Notes: a model not told the origin generated them from the letters alone. A stretch of DNA of 64,000 nt from a bacterium (GCA_024226515.1 JAAELQ010000067.1:1-64000); one strand, 5' to 3'; counted from the first letter of the stretch, positions 25,643-35,072 are shown. Program-made: numbers and translations.

Positions 25643-28435
25643 GTGCTGACCCAGGAAGAGCGTCTGCTGGCCGACCTGGTCCTCTCCCGGCAACGGCTGT
25701 CGATGGACCGAATCTCGGTGCACGCGCGGGCGGCGCGCGCCGGTCACATGACGCTGGTCGAGAGCCTGGTCACGAGCGGGGACCTTCGCCGAGACGAGGT
25801 GGACCGGCTGGCGGAGCGCGCGCGCGCGCTCGAGGCGAAGCTGGCCTGCGAGCTGACGCTGCCGCGGACGCTGGGTGAATTCCGCCTGATTCGCGAGATC
25901 GGCCGCGGCGGCGCCGGCGTGGTCTACGAGGCGATCCAGCTCTCTCTCGACCGACACGTGGCGCTGAAGGTCTTGCCGGCGGAGCTGGTGCACCGGACCG
26001 CGTCCGGAACGAAGGTCCTGCAGGAAGCACGGGCGGCGGGCCGCCTGCGGCACCAGGGCATCGTCACCGTGTTCTCCGCGGGTGAGGAAGACGACCTGGT
26101 CTACTTCGCGATGGACCTCGTCCGTGGCCCCTCGCTGGCCGAACAGATTCAACGCGGCCCCGTGCCGCCGCAGACCGCGGCGACCGTCGCCCGCAAGGTC
26201 GCGCTCTCGCTCGAGCACGCACACCAGGCCGGCTTCATCCATCGTGACATCAAGCCGGAGAACATCCTGCTCGAGTCGAACCATCGCCCGCGGGTCACCG
26301 ACTTCGGACTGGTGTGCGAGCTGAGTGACGATGACGACTCGCTGACGACCCACGTCCTGGGAACGCCGGCCTACATGGCTCCGGAGCAGGCCGAAGGCGG
26401 ACGCCTCGACGTGCGGACGGACGTGTACGGCCTGGGCTCGGTGCTGTACGCCATGCTGGCGGGCGAGGCGCCGTACTCCGGAGAGCTCGCGGCCGAGGTT
26501 GTCGATCAGGTCCGTGCCGGGCCGCCGCGCCCCCTGGCCGAGCTGGCGCCTTCGACGCCCGACGGGCTCGTCGCGATCTGCGAGCGGGCCATGGCGCGCG
26601 ACCCCGAGCAGCGCTACGCCGGCGCCGGTGCGATGGCGAACGCGCTCGAGGGCTTCCTCTCCGACGGTGACGTGGTGTCGACCCGGACGCCGTTCCCGTT
26701 CCTTCGCATGCGGTACGTCATGCCGGCTTTCTTCCTGGCGATCGCCCTGCTGGCAGTCGTCGGCTGGATCCGGTTGCAAGAGACCGGGCAAGAACCGTGG
26801 GTCCCTCCTCCGCAGCTCGGACTCCTCCGGGGACGCATGACGACGATCGCGACGGACCCCGACCGCATCGGACCGGCAGCGCTGTTGCCGGACGGGCAGC
26901 GGATGGCCTACGTCGTCGAGCGAGACGGGGTGCACCGACTGGTGGTGAGCCCCGTCGATCCCGCGCAGCGCGAGTCGCGCCGGGGGGACACGATCGCGAT
27001 CAGCCCGCTGCACACGGACGTCGTCCCGGCGCCCGACGGCAGGCAGGTCGCGACGGGGCCCGGCGGCTTGATGGAGGTCCTCGACCTGGAACGGGGCGGT
27101 CGCTCGTCCTACCGGAAATGCGTGGCGGTCGACTGGTCGCCGGACTCACGTGAGATCGCTTGCCGAGAACCCACGCGCGCGCGGCTGACCGGGATCGATC
27201 TCGCGACGGGCACGACGCGCACGATCTTCTCCAGCACCCGCCTGGCCCGCGACCTGGCGTGGTCGCCTCACGGGCAACGCATCGCGTTCCCGGTCACCGT
27301 CGGCGGGCAGCCGGATCTGGCGACGATTCCCGCGGGTGGAGGCGACCTCGTCCCGCTGACCGACGACGACGCGGTCGAGTGGTCGGCCGCCTGGTCCCAT
27401 GACGGGAAGACGTTGTACTTCGGTAGCGACCGCGGCGGCAGGCCCGACCTGTGGAGCGTCGAGATCGATGAAGAGTCCGGCCGGGCCCGCGACGAACCGC
27501 GCCCCCTGACCCGCGGCCTGATGTCCGACTTCTTCCGTCTGTCTTCCGCTCGCCGGCACGGCAGACTGCTGATCAGCGCCGAGGCGTCGGAAAACCTGTC
27601 ACGAGTTCGGTTCGACCCGGAGAAGCGACGCTTTGCCGGCGCCCCGACGCGCGACCGACAGTTCAATTCGTTCGCGCGTTTTCCACACCGGTCGCCACGC
27701 GACGGCGCCGTCGTGTTTACCGGCGGCCCGGACCGAGACTTGCGCGTCCTGGATTCGTCCGCGAAGGATCCGACCGCCTGGAGATTGCTGACCGAAGGGC
27801 CGGCGACCGACGAGGGCGCCCGCTGGTCCCCCGCCGGCGATCTCATCGCCTTCCGTTCCGACGCCTCCGGTTCGATGGAGATCTGGACCGTGCGCCCCGA
27901 CGGCGGCGACTTGCTGCAGCGGACCGATCTTCCGGGACGCGACGCGACGTTTCCCGTTTGGTCGCCGGACGGCAACTCGTTGACGTTCGGCGTCCAGGGT
28001 GGGGGCGGCTACCTGCTGGCACTGGGCGCGGGCAGTCCGACCACGGAGCCGAGCTCACCCGTCGAGCTGGCGCCGTTCGAGGCGCCGTTCGTTCCGTGGT
28101 CGTGGTCCGCGGACGGGGAGCGACTGCTCGGCGTCGCCAACGGGATCGTGATGTACGACTTCGGCACGGGCGCCTACGAGCGGCTGACGACGTTCGGCGA
28201 GGCCCCGGCCTGGATCGGCGACACTCGCGCGCTGCTGTTCGTGCACGGGAACGAGATCCAGCATCTGGACGTGGATCACGGCGCAACCGTCCGTGTGCAC
28301 TCGTTCGAACCCAACCGCCTGCTGCCGTGGCTGTCGCTCAGCGAACGCGGCACGCGGCTCGACTACGCGATCGCCTCGCCCGAGGACGTGCTGCTGCTCG
28401 ACTTCGGCCGACCCGCGGCAGCCGCTACGGACTGA
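25643..28435 (+). CDS. Transmembrane Ser/Thr protein kinase with TolB-like beta-propeller
   Basis: A GTG start at 25643 gives 930 residues. After a helical N-terminus (about 1-80) comes a Hanks-type kinase: glycine loop IGRGGAGVVYE (about 86-96), VALKVL, catalytic HRDIKPEN near 199, DFG near 219 and APE near 244. All catalytic residues are present, so it should be active. One transmembrane helix (about 355-378) leads to an extracytoplasmic WD40/TolB-like propeller of about 550 residues with repeated WSPDG/WSHDGK blades. This receptor-kinase layout is common in Acidobacteriota. It is probably co-transcribed with the sigma-54 activator. Its end overlaps the convergent gene by 11 bp. Confidence 0.9.
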   Translation: MLTQEERLLADLVLSRQRLSMDRISVHARAARAGHMTLVESLVTSGDLRRDEVDRLAERARALEAKLACELTLPRTLGEFRLIREIGRGGAGVVYEAIQLSLDRHVALKVLPAELVHRTASGTKVLQEARAAGRLRHQGIVTVFSAGEEDDLVYFAMDLVRGPSLAEQIQRGPVPPQTAATVARKVALSLEHAHQAGFIHRDIKPENILLESNHRPRVTDFGLVCELSDDDDSLTTHVLGTPAYMAPEQAEGGRLDVRTDVYGLGSVLYAMLAGEAPYSGELAAEVVDQVRAGPPRPLAELAPSTPDGLVAICERAMARDPEQRYAGAGAMANALEGFLSDGDVVSTRTPFPFLRMRYVMPAFFLAIALLAVVGWIRLQETGQEPWVPPPQLGLLRGRMTTIATDPDRIGPAALLPDGQRMAYVVERDGVHRLVVSPVDPAQRESRRGDTIAISPLHTDVVPAPDGRQVATGPGGLMEVLDLERGGRSSYRKCVAVDWSPDSREIACREPTRARLTGIDLATGTTRTIFSSTRLARDLAWSPHGQRIAFPVTVGGQPDLATIPAGGGDLVPLTDDDAVEWSAAWSHDGKTLYFGSDRGGRPDLWSVEIDEESGRARDEPRPLTRGLMSDFFRLSSARRHGRLLISAEASENLSRVRFDPEKRRFAGAPTRDRQFNSFARFPHRSPRDGAVVFTGGPDRDLRVLDSSAKDPTAWRLLTEGPATDEGARWSPAGDLIAFRSDASGSMEIWTVRPDGGDLLQRTDLPGRDATFPVWSPDGNSLTFGVQGGGGYLLALGAGSPTTEPSSPVELAPFEAPFVPWSWSADGERLLGVANGIVMYDFGTGAYERLTTFGEAPAWIGDTRALLFVHGNEIQHLDVDHGATVRVHSFEPNRLLPWLSLSERGTRLDYAIASPEDVLLLDFGRPAAAATD

Positions 28436-29198
28436 GGAAGAACTCCACACGCTCGACGCCGGACCCGACGCGACCCTGGTTGGGCGCGCCGTTCTTGTCG
28501 CGGATGACGCGGTTGAACGCCGCGTAGATCCTCGACCGGGCGTTGACGACGAACGAGTGGCGGTGCAGCGGAGTCTCGAGCGAGCCCTGCAGCGCGGGCC
28601 CGTCCGACCCGGCGACCGCGAAGGCGAAGGACTGGTCGCAGACCTCGATCTCCAGCGTCCGCCCCTCCATGTCCGGCAGCTTCAGCAGCAGGTCGGTGTC
28701 GTGGTGCGCGAACGGATCGAGGGTGTCGCGGACGCGCTCGCCGGGGGCCCCGCCGGAGAACAGCATCAGGCTGGGCCCACCCATGTGCGCCTCGGCGTAG
28801 TTCAGCGTGGGCACCGTCCCCGCATCGCCGCCGAAACCATTATTGGTGGCGGAGTTTCCGATGTGCGCGGAGTGCCTCGTCGAATTCTCCGCATAGTGGA
28901 TGCGGAAGAAGACGCAACCGCATCCGGCTTCCGGGGGGAAGCGGAAGGACAGCACAGTCTCGGCCCAGCCGTCCTTGTCCGAGTCGGAGAACCGCTTCGG
29001 CTGCTCGAAGGTCAGATGCCGGCTCCAGGCTTCGTCGCTGCAGGACGCCGAAGCTCGCGGCGCCGATTCGCCGCGCAACCAGAGCGTGCAGGCCTTGGCC
29101 TCGATCGGCCGGCAGGCGTCCGCCAGGGTCGGAGATGCCGGCCATGATGCCAGCAGGAGACCCAGGCTGATCGCGATGCTGAGCTGCGGACGATGCAC
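28425..29198 (-). CDS. Exported protein of unknown function
   Basis: The GTG at 29198 follows GAGGGG and opens a signal peptide (SIAISLGLLLASWP, cleavage near LADA), so the start is placed there although the frame extends upstream. The mature 230-residue protein has several cysteines (ADACRP, KACTLW, ASCSDE, GCGCVFF) and a DSDKDGWAE calcium-like loop. It looks like a beta-sandwich with a metal site but I recognise no family. It is convergent with the kinase gene and divergent from the CSLREA gene. Confidence 0.65.
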   Translation of the reverse strand: MHRPQLSIAISLGLLLASWPASPTLADACRPIEAKACTLWLRGESAPRASASCSDEAWSRHLTFEQPKRFSDSDKDGWAETVLSFRFPPEAGCGCVFFRIHYAENSTRHSAHIGNSATNNGFGGDAGTVPTLNYAEAHMGGPSLMLFSGGAPGERVRDTLDPFAHHDTDLLLKLPDMEGRTLEIEVCDQSFAFAVAGSDGPALQGSLETPLHRHSFVVNARSRIYAAFNRVIRDKNGAPNQGRVGSGVERVEFFLSP

Positions 29199-29262
29199 TC
29201 TTCCCCTCGGTTGCGGCGGCTCCACACACTGTATCCGAGAATCCAGCGAGGCCGCGCTAATC

Positions 29263-29279
29263 TGTGGAAGATCTCCACA
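29263..29279. promoter_or_regulatory. Inverted repeat in divergent intergenic region
   Basis: TGTGGA-AGATC-TCCACA is a perfect 6-bp dyad in the 263-bp gap between the divergent genes at 28425-29198 and 29462-31723. It could be an operator for either side; nothing else ties it to a regulator. The rest of the gap shows no other clear signal. Confidence 0.3.
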
Positions 29280-29461
29280 TGTTCCGTATTCCCGCGATCG
29301 CGCACCCCTCCGAATCTCCCCGTTTGTCTCACATCCAGCGCTTTTCCGGCCCAACGAGACCCTTCGTCGTGGGCGGCGCGGCTGGCACTCGCCTTGCGAT
29401 GCAGGGGTATGCCCCGCCATCAACGGCGCGTCCCGGAACGACGCGTGTTTGGAGAGACGCT

Positions 29462-31723
29462 ATGAAGTTTGAAAACACAAAGACCTATTCAACGACGACC
29501 TCGCGTTTGGCCGCGGCGGCGCTGGCCGTGTTGCTGGCCCCCGCGCTGCACGCCGCCACGATCACCGTCAGCACGCATTTAGACGATGTGACGCCCAACG
29601 ACTTCAAGTGTTCGATTCGCGAGGCACTGCACAACTCGAACCTGAATACGGACACCACGCTGGGTGATTGTGTGGGAGGCTCGGGCGTCGACACCATCTT
29701 CATCCCCCCGGCAATCTACACGATCACGATTCTCGGGACGGGTGAGAACGGCAACGCCACGGGCGACTTCGACGTCCTCGAATCGGTCCACATCATCGGC
29801 GGCGGAGTCGACGCCACGATCGTCGACGGCGCGAACGGTTCGCGTGTGTTCGACTTCGACCCGGCTCTCTCGACGGTGGTCGCGGACATCTCGTTGCTGA
29901 CGATCCGGAACGGAGATGTCTCGGGCCTCGACGGCGGAGCAGGGATCCGCGTCTCGGCGACGGCCGACGTGGCGGTGGCGGACGTGGAGCTGAACCAGAA
30001 TCAGGCAACCCTCGGCGGAGCCGTACTGAACGACGGCCTGCTGACCATGCTCAGGGTGCACGCGGCCCAGAACTTCGCGCCCACGCTCTCCGGCCGTGGC
30101 GGTGGGCTGTACAACCGGAACGTCGCCGTGGTCGACGATTGTGTGTTCCTCACCAACACCGCGGGAGCCGAGGGCGGCGGCACCTACAACCAATGGTCGC
30201 TGACTTCGACCGCCTCGCAGTGGCATGACAACTTCGCCGGACGCGAGGGGGGCGGACTGTTCAACGAAAAGACCGCGGTCCTCAACTACTTCGAGATCGG
30301 CAACAACCGCACGGGCACCCTGGACGGCGGCGGCATCTTCCACGGCACCGTCCCCGACAACGGCGCGACGCTGCATCTGAACCACGGAATCATCTTCAGC
30401 AACCGAGCCGAGCGAGACGGCGGCGGCATGTACTCACTGAACAACGTCACGATCACGGACGTGCGCTTCAACGACAACGTCACGGATCTGGGCCACGGTG
30501 GCGGCGCGGCGCATGTCCAGGGACTGTTGACGGCGGACGACCTCACGCGGTTCGACTTCAACAGCGCCGTGGACGGAGGCGGCCTGCTCAACCACGCCGT
30601 CGCGAACCTGACCGGAAGCCAGATCGTCGACAACAACGCGACACGCGGTGGCGGCGCGTACAACACGGGGACGCTGACCTGTGAGAACTGCCTGGTCGAG
30701 AACAACATCGCCGACCCACGCGGCGGCGGGATGATGAACGAAGGCACATTGCACTTCGAACACAGTCTGGCCGCATCCAACACGGCTGCGACCACCGGTG
30801 GCGGTATGGTCACGACCGGATCGGCGTCCGAGCTGTACGTGACCAACTCCACGCTCAGCGATAATTACGCGGAGGCCGGCGGCGGCGGGATCGAGATCGA
30901 TGGGGGCGGCACCCTGTTCGTCGTGTTCTCGACGCTCACACTCAACAACTCCGGCGTCGGCGGCGGAGGTCTATTCAATCACGGCTCGGGCAACGTCTTC
31001 GCCAAGAACACGATCGTCCAGGCCAACGGGCCCGTCAACTGCGACATCCCGTCGGGGCTGACCTCGGCCGGGTACAACCTGGACTCGGGCAATACCTGTA
31101 ACTTCATCCATCCGTTTCCCGTCGATCGACCCAACACGACGGCCAATCTGGGTCCCCTGCAGTTCAACGGCGGCCCGACGCGCACGCACGCGCTGCTCGG
31201 CCCGCATCCCGGGAATCCCGCCGTCGACAGCGCCGACCCCGGGTGCTGGGGCCTGACGGGCCCGGCGGTCGCCGACGACCAACGTCACATCGTTCGCCCG
31301 CAGAACGGTGCCGGCGCGGTACGTTGCGATCGAGGCGCATACGAGAAGCCGTTCTTCAATCCGACGCTTGAGCCGCCGCCGGGCCCTGCCATCATCGTCG
31401 ATCGGCTGGCCTTCGACGGCAGTGTGATCGAGCTGTTGTGGGCCGTCGGCCAGTGCTCGGACGCCGAGTACCACGCGATCTACGGCGACCTCGACAACGT
31501 GTCGTCCTACACGCCGCTGGGGAGCGCCTGCGATCTCGGCGACAGCGGTGTGGCGCAGTTCGTGGATCTTCCCGACGGCAACCAGTGGTTCCTGGTCCTC
31601 TCCAGCGACCTCGCGCAGACCGAGGGGAGCTGGGGCGACTCGACCGGCGGCATCCGCAACCCGGGCGTCCCATCCAACACATGCGGGAACGTGATGCGCG
31701 ACGATACGGGGACCTGTCCGTAA
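29462..31723 (+). CDS. CSLREA-type secreted beta-helix protein with choice-of-anchor Q and four-Cys module
   Basis: The ATG at 29462 has GGAGAG six bases upstream and a signal peptide (about 1-31, ending ALHAAT). The 753-residue protein carries a CSLREA-like motif (KCSIREALHNSN, about 48-60) and a parallel beta-helix with GGG-rich turns (about 90-520). A choice-of-anchor Q-like region follows (about 520-625: NTIVQANG, TSAGYNLDSG, LGPLQFNGG, NPAVDS). The C-terminal 110 residues are the four-Cys EGSWG module, closely similar to that of the subtilase at 298-5589. It is probably a surface or secreted adhesin or carbohydrate-binding protein. A strong hairpin follows the stop. Confidence 0.88.
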   Translation: MKFENTKTYSTTTSRLAAAALAVLLAPALHAATITVSTHLDDVTPNDFKCSIREALHNSNLNTDTTLGDCVGGSGVDTIFIPPAIYTITILGTGENGNATGDFDVLESVHIIGGGVDATIVDGANGSRVFDFDPALSTVVADISLLTIRNGDVSGLDGGAGIRVSATADVAVADVELNQNQATLGGAVLNDGLLTMLRVHAAQNFAPTLSGRGGGLYNRNVAVVDDCVFLTNTAGAEGGGTYNQWSLTSTASQWHDNFAGREGGGLFNEKTAVLNYFEIGNNRTGTLDGGGIFHGTVPDNGATLHLNHGIIFSNRAERDGGGMYSLNNVTITDVRFNDNVTDLGHGGGAAHVQGLLTADDLTRFDFNSAVDGGGLLNHAVANLTGSQIVDNNATRGGGAYNTGTLTCENCLVENNIADPRGGGMMNEGTLHFEHSLAASNTAATTGGGMVTTGSASELYVTNSTLSDNYAEAGGGGIEIDGGGTLFVVFSTLTLNNSGVGGGGLFNHGSGNVFAKNTIVQANGPVNCDIPSGLTSAGYNLDSGNTCNFIHPFPVDRPNTTANLGPLQFNGGPTRTHALLGPHPGNPAVDSADPGCWGLTGPAVADDQRHIVRPQNGAGAVRCDRGAYEKPFFNPTLEPPPGPAIIVDRLAFDGSVIELLWAVGQCSDAEYHAIYGDLDNVSSYTPLGSACDLGDSGVAQFVDLPDGNQWFLVLSSDLAQTEGSWGDSTGGIRNPGVPSNTCGNVMRDDTGTCP

Positions 31724-31741
31724 GGAAACCCCGGAAGAGGA

Positions 31742-31771
31742 GGCGCCGCCCGGGTTCCGACGGGCGGCGCC
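31742..31771 (+). terminator. Terminator-like hairpin
   Basis: GGCGCCGCCCG (31742-31752) pairs perfectly with CGGGCGGCGCC (31761-31771) around an 8-nt loop, 18 bp after the CSLREA gene. There is no U-tract, so it may be a GC-rich pause or a Rho-assisted terminator. Confidence 0.55.
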
Positions 31772-31811
31772 CATTGCGCAGCGAACGCCCCGGTCTGTTT
31801 CCCACGCTCCT

Positions 31812-31840
31812 TTGATTCTGCTTCGACTCGGATCTAGGTT
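31812..31840 (+). promoter_or_regulatory. Sigma-70-like promoter for the EF-hand gene
   Basis: TTGATT at 31812-31817 and TAGGTT at 31835-31840 are spaced by 17 bp. The expected start point is near 31847, leaving a leader with GAGGAG before ATG 31865. Confidence 0.5.
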
Positions 31841-31864
31841 TGCCCTGAAGACGAGGAGCCACCT

Positions 31865-32788
31865 ATGCCCGATTCGAATCGCCTGCGTCAGGAGCTACGC
31901 CGGATTCGCGAACTGATCGCCGCCGACCCCGCCATCCTCGCCCGTTTCGACATGGACGGAAACGGTGAGATCGACGGACACGAATGGGAGCAGGTGCGTC
32001 GGCTCGTCACGATACGCCTCGAGCGCCAGGTGCAGGAAGAGGCGGAGCGCCGACAGATGACGGACGCGCTGGGTGAAGAGGGCCAGGTCGGACCGGGCGC
32101 CGGCAGCTCCTCCGACGCCGCCGTCGGAGGCGTCGCGCAGGGAATCTACGAGCAAGATCTCCACGCCGAGGCGTCCCCCGCCGCGAGCGCGGGGGCGATC
32201 GGCGATCTGCGTCAGGTGGTCCTGCGCCAGGAGGGCGGCGCCAAGCAACTGTTCGGCGGGATGTTCCGGCGCGAGTACTCGATCCTCGGTCCGGACGGGA
32301 GCCCGATAGGGACCGTGAAGCAGCGCGAAAACGAAATGCTGCAGAACATGACCAACCGCGACATCTTCAGCGTCCCCGACCTGCACTTCGACATCTTCGA
32401 CTCGCTGGGCGGCGAACGCTGGGAGTTCCAGCGCGAGGAAGGGCTGGCCCGCGAGCGGATCGGCATCTTCGACGAGCGCGGCCTGATGGTCGCCTGGACG
32501 GCCTGGCGCTTCAGTCTCGTCTGGCGCAAGTACGAAGTCTGTTCGTGCACCGGAACCGGCCGCCGGCTCATCGTGCAGAATCAGCTACTCAAGCCGTGGA
32601 CACTCGCCGTGCTCAGCGGCGACCAGACCGTGGGTCGCATCGAACGTGGATTCTCGGGCCTGGGCGGCCTGCTGTCGGGGGGCAACCAGATGCGGCTGGT
32701 CGTCGAACCGGACGCGGCGGATGCGCCGTTGATGTGGGCGCTGATCGCGGCTGCCTTGTTGAACGACCTGGCGAACGAAGAGAAGTAG
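31865..32788 (+). CDS. EF-hand protein fused to a scramblase/LURP-one-like domain
   Basis: The 307-residue protein has a canonical EF-hand loop at about 30-41 (D-M-D-G-N-G-E-I-D-G-H-E), with calcium ligands at positions 1, 3, 5, 7, 9 and 12. A low-complexity linker of about 70 residues follows. The C-terminal half (about 120-300) alternates beta strands such as FRREYSILGPDGSPIG, FDIFDSLGGERWEFQRE and RRLIVQNQL, resembling the LURP-one/phospholipid scramblase/tubby-C barrel. The final hydrophobic helix (about 285-303) fits the central helix of that fold. There is no signal peptide. The scramblase-like call is by pattern only. Confidence 0.65.
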   Translation: MPDSNRLRQELRRIRELIAADPAILARFDMDGNGEIDGHEWEQVRRLVTIRLERQVQEEAERRQMTDALGEEGQVGPGAGSSSDAAVGGVAQGIYEQDLHAEASPAASAGAIGDLRQVVLRQEGGAKQLFGGMFRREYSILGPDGSPIGTVKQRENEMLQNMTNRDIFSVPDLHFDIFDSLGGERWEFQREEGLARERIGIFDERGLMVAWTAWRFSLVWRKYEVCSCTGTGRRLIVQNQLLKPWTLAVLSGDQTVGRIERGFSGLGGLLSGGNQMRLVVEPDAADAPLMWALIAAALLNDLANEEK

Positions 32789-32797
32789 CTCCGAGAT

Positions 32798-32823
32798 GCC
32801 GCCGGCCGCGTCAGGCCGGCGGC
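32798..32823. terminator. Bidirectional terminator hairpin between convergent genes
   Basis: GCCGCCGGCC (32798-32807) and GGCCGGCGGC (32814-32823) form a perfect 10-bp stem with a 6-nt loop. It lies between the converging stops of the EF-hand gene and the beta-helix gene and touches the latter's stop codon. Confidence 0.6.
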
Positions 32824-35072
32824 TATTCCGGAAGGACGCGGTAGAACACGAGTTGCTCGCCGGGATTGGCGATGTCGGTGAAGCCGGTGGATCCCGGGGG
32901 CAGCAGCATGTCGAGGTCGATGTCCGTGAACTGCACGTCGAGCGACCGCTGCGCGCGGTAGGCGGTGCACGTCGTCACCGTGGGCCAGCCCAGCGCGATC
33001 TCCGACTCCGACGGACGTTCCAAGCCGATCCCGACGAGGTCGTGGATCGGGCCGAGACGATAACCGGAGGTGTCGACCGCGCCGCCGCCGAAGACGACGA
33101 TCTCGGACGCGTCGGGTGGATCCTCGCCCCACCAGTTGTTCTGCGCTGCCAGGATTCCCGGCCCGTTGTACTGCACGTCCGCGTTGCCGTTGCAGAAGAG
33201 GTCGTTGAGGCCGTGCCTTACCGGATCCGGGTCCCCGACGTCACCGAGGACGAAGTCCGTCGAGGCGTCGATCGTCACTCCGGTGAGGTTCTCGGTGACG
33301 ACGCTGTCATGGAGGAAACCGTCCGCCCCCAGTACCTCGAGCCCGGTCCAGCAGTGCTGGAAGCGGCTGCTCCGAATCTCGAGCGTCGTACCCGAGGTCC
33401 CGGCGACCCCGGCTGCGGCCCAGGTCGCGACGACTCCGTCGATCGTGGCCGTCCCCGCGCTGACGTCGATCCTGCCCCAGTCACCGGGTGCGGGCGACGT
33501 GGCGTCGTCGTCGGCGTTGGTATCGCCGAGCACGGCATCGTCCAGCAGGGATGTGAAGACGACGGGACGGGCCCACGTGCCGTTGATGACGAGGCTGCCC
33601 GCGACGTTCAGCTCGGCACCGCCCAGGCCGTTGAGCAGCTTGACCACAGCACCGGCCTCGAGCGTCAGGCTGCCGGATCCTGCAACGTGAATCGTCGCGT
33701 CCTCGACGACGCGAGGCAACCCGTCGTCGTCCCACGTGACCGATCCGGTGATCGGCCCTGTGTCGAAGACCCGGACACCGTTGAGCGTGCAACCCGCGGC
33801 GCGGTTGCCGCCAAGCACCGGCGAGGCCGCAGCGCCCATCAGCATCGCCTCGTTGCAGTCGGAGAAAGCGTTGTCCTGGATCGTCACGTTCGGTCCGAGA
33901 CCGGAGCCGAGGCCGATGCCGGCGCCGACGTTCGAGAAGCTCGAGCCGGTGACCGAGAGAGACCCGGCGTCGCCGTGGAACAGCCCCATCGATGCGTCGG
34001 TGAAGGTGCAATCCTCGACGGTCAGGTCCGCGCCCCCGCCGCTGCCGGAGTCGATGCCCGTGTTGGCCCAGCCGACGTGCGTCGAAGTCAAACTCGCCGA
34101 ACCGCTCGCGTTTTCGACCCCGGCCCAGTCGCCGACCGACGGCGACGATGCCGCCCCGTCGCCGTTGGTGTCGCCCGACACCGAGTCGTCGAGCAATGAG
34201 GTCAGGACGACCGGGTTCCCCGGCGTGCCGTCGATGTTCAGGCTGCCCTCGACCGACAGGCCCGCCACGTCGAAACCGTCCTGGAACTTGACCACCGCAC
34301 CGGCCTCGATCGTCAGGCCGGCGCCCGAGGCGATCGTCACGCGCTCGTCGGTGACGACACGCGGCATCCCGTCGGCAGCCCAGATCGCGGCGCCGGTGAT
34401 CGATCCGGAGCTGAACACCCGCGTGCCGTTGACCGTGCAACCCGAGGCGGTGTTGCCGCCGAGCGACGGCGAGGCCGCAGCATTCATCAGCATCGCCTCG
34501 TTGCAGTCGGAGAAGGCGTTGTCCCGGATCGTCACGTTCGGACCGAGACCGGAGCCGAGGCCGATGCCGGCGCCGACGTTCGAGAAGCTCGAGTCGGCCA
34601 CAAAGAGCGCTCCGCCGCCGCTGTGGAACAGCCCCATCGAACTTCCGCTGAATGTGCAGTCCTGCAGGGTCAGGTCGACGTCACCGCCCGAGCCGGAGTC
34701 GACGGCGGTGGACGCGTCGGAGAATCGCGTGCTCACGAACTCGTGCGTACCGCTCTCGAGCACGACTCCATTCCAGTCTCCCGCCGAGCCCGGCTGGCTC
34801 GTGCCGCGCAGGATCACCTCGTTGCCGGCCGTTCCCTCGGCCCGCACGTCGCCGGTCGCGATCAGCGAGGCGCCCGTCTCGAACTCGACGACGACGCCGG
34901 CCTCGATGGTCAACCCGGCCGGTGCGTCAACGGTGACTCCGGAGGACAGGACGCGGTAGGGACTGCCGGCGAGAGTCCACGTTCCGGAGACCGGACCGAC
35001 GACCGGGGTCTGCGCCCACGCGCCGGTGACGCAGCAGAGGAAGAACAGCAGGAGCGATTGTGTGCGAGCCAT
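32823..35072 (-). CDS. Secreted beta-helix protein with internal long duplication
   Basis: I place the start at ATG 35072 (GTG 35078 is also possible). A TATATT -10 box at 35083-35088 puts the transcript start within a few bases of it, so the message may be leaderless. A signal peptide (about 1-20, ending GAWAQ) precedes a right-handed beta-helix with repeated units such as LTIEAGAVVKF, SGDTNGDG and NVTIRDNAFSDCNEAMLM. About 216-residue units repeat, with two copies nearly identical at DNA level. The C-terminus is FN3-like. It is probably a surface protein; there is no catalytic site to assign. Confidence 0.85.
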   Translation of the reverse strand: MARTQSLLLFFLCCVTGAWAQTPVVGPVSGTWTLAGSPYRVLSSGVTVDAPAGLTIEAGVVVEFETGASLIATGDVRAEGTAGNEVILRGTSQPGSAGDWNGVVLESGTHEFVSTRFSDASTAVDSGSGGDVDLTLQDCTFSGSSMGLFHSGGGALFVADSSFSNVGAGIGLGSGLGPNVTIRDNAFSDCNEAMLMNAAASPSLGGNTASGCTVNGTRVFSSGSITGAAIWAADGMPRVVTDERVTIASGAGLTIEAGAVVKFQDGFDVAGLSVEGSLNIDGTPGNPVVLTSLLDDSVSGDTNGDGAASSPSVGDWAGVENASGSASLTSTHVGWANTGIDSGSGGGADLTVEDCTFTDASMGLFHGDAGSLSVTGSSFSNVGAGIGLGSGLGPNVTIQDNAFSDCNEAMLMGAAASPVLGGNRAAGCTLNGVRVFDTGPITGSVTWDDDGLPRVVEDATIHVAGSGSLTLEAGAVVKLLNGLGGAELNVAGSLVINGTWARPVVFTSLLDDAVLGDTNADDDATSPAPGDWGRIDVSAGTATIDGVVATWAAAGVAGTSGTTLEIRSSRFQHCWTGLEVLGADGFLHDSVVTENLTGVTIDASTDFVLGDVGDPDPVRHGLNDLFCNGNADVQYNGPGILAAQNNWWGEDPPDASEIVVFGGGAVDTSGYRLGPIHDLVGIGLERPSESEIALGWPTVTTCTAYRAQRSLDVQFTDIDLDMLLPPGSTGFTDIANPGEQLVFYRVLPE
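33838..33945 (-). repeat. Direct DNA repeat, copy 1 (inside beta-helix gene)
   Basis: This stretch of about 108 bp differs from 34486-34593 at only a few positions. The two are 648 bp apart, a multiple of three, so recombination between them would delete or add 216 codons without loss of frame. Confidence 0.8.
34486..34593 (-). repeat. Direct DNA repeat, copy 2 (inside beta-helix gene)
   Basis: Partner of the repeat at 33838-33945, encoding the same segment of the beta-helix (FSNVGAGIGLGSGLGPNVTI and the following NAFSDCNEAMLM). Confidence 0.8.

Noticed and set aside
32796..34199. Plus-strand open frame opposite the duplicated beta-helix gene
   Set aside because: Repeats in it merely mirror the real gene's duplication; no domain.
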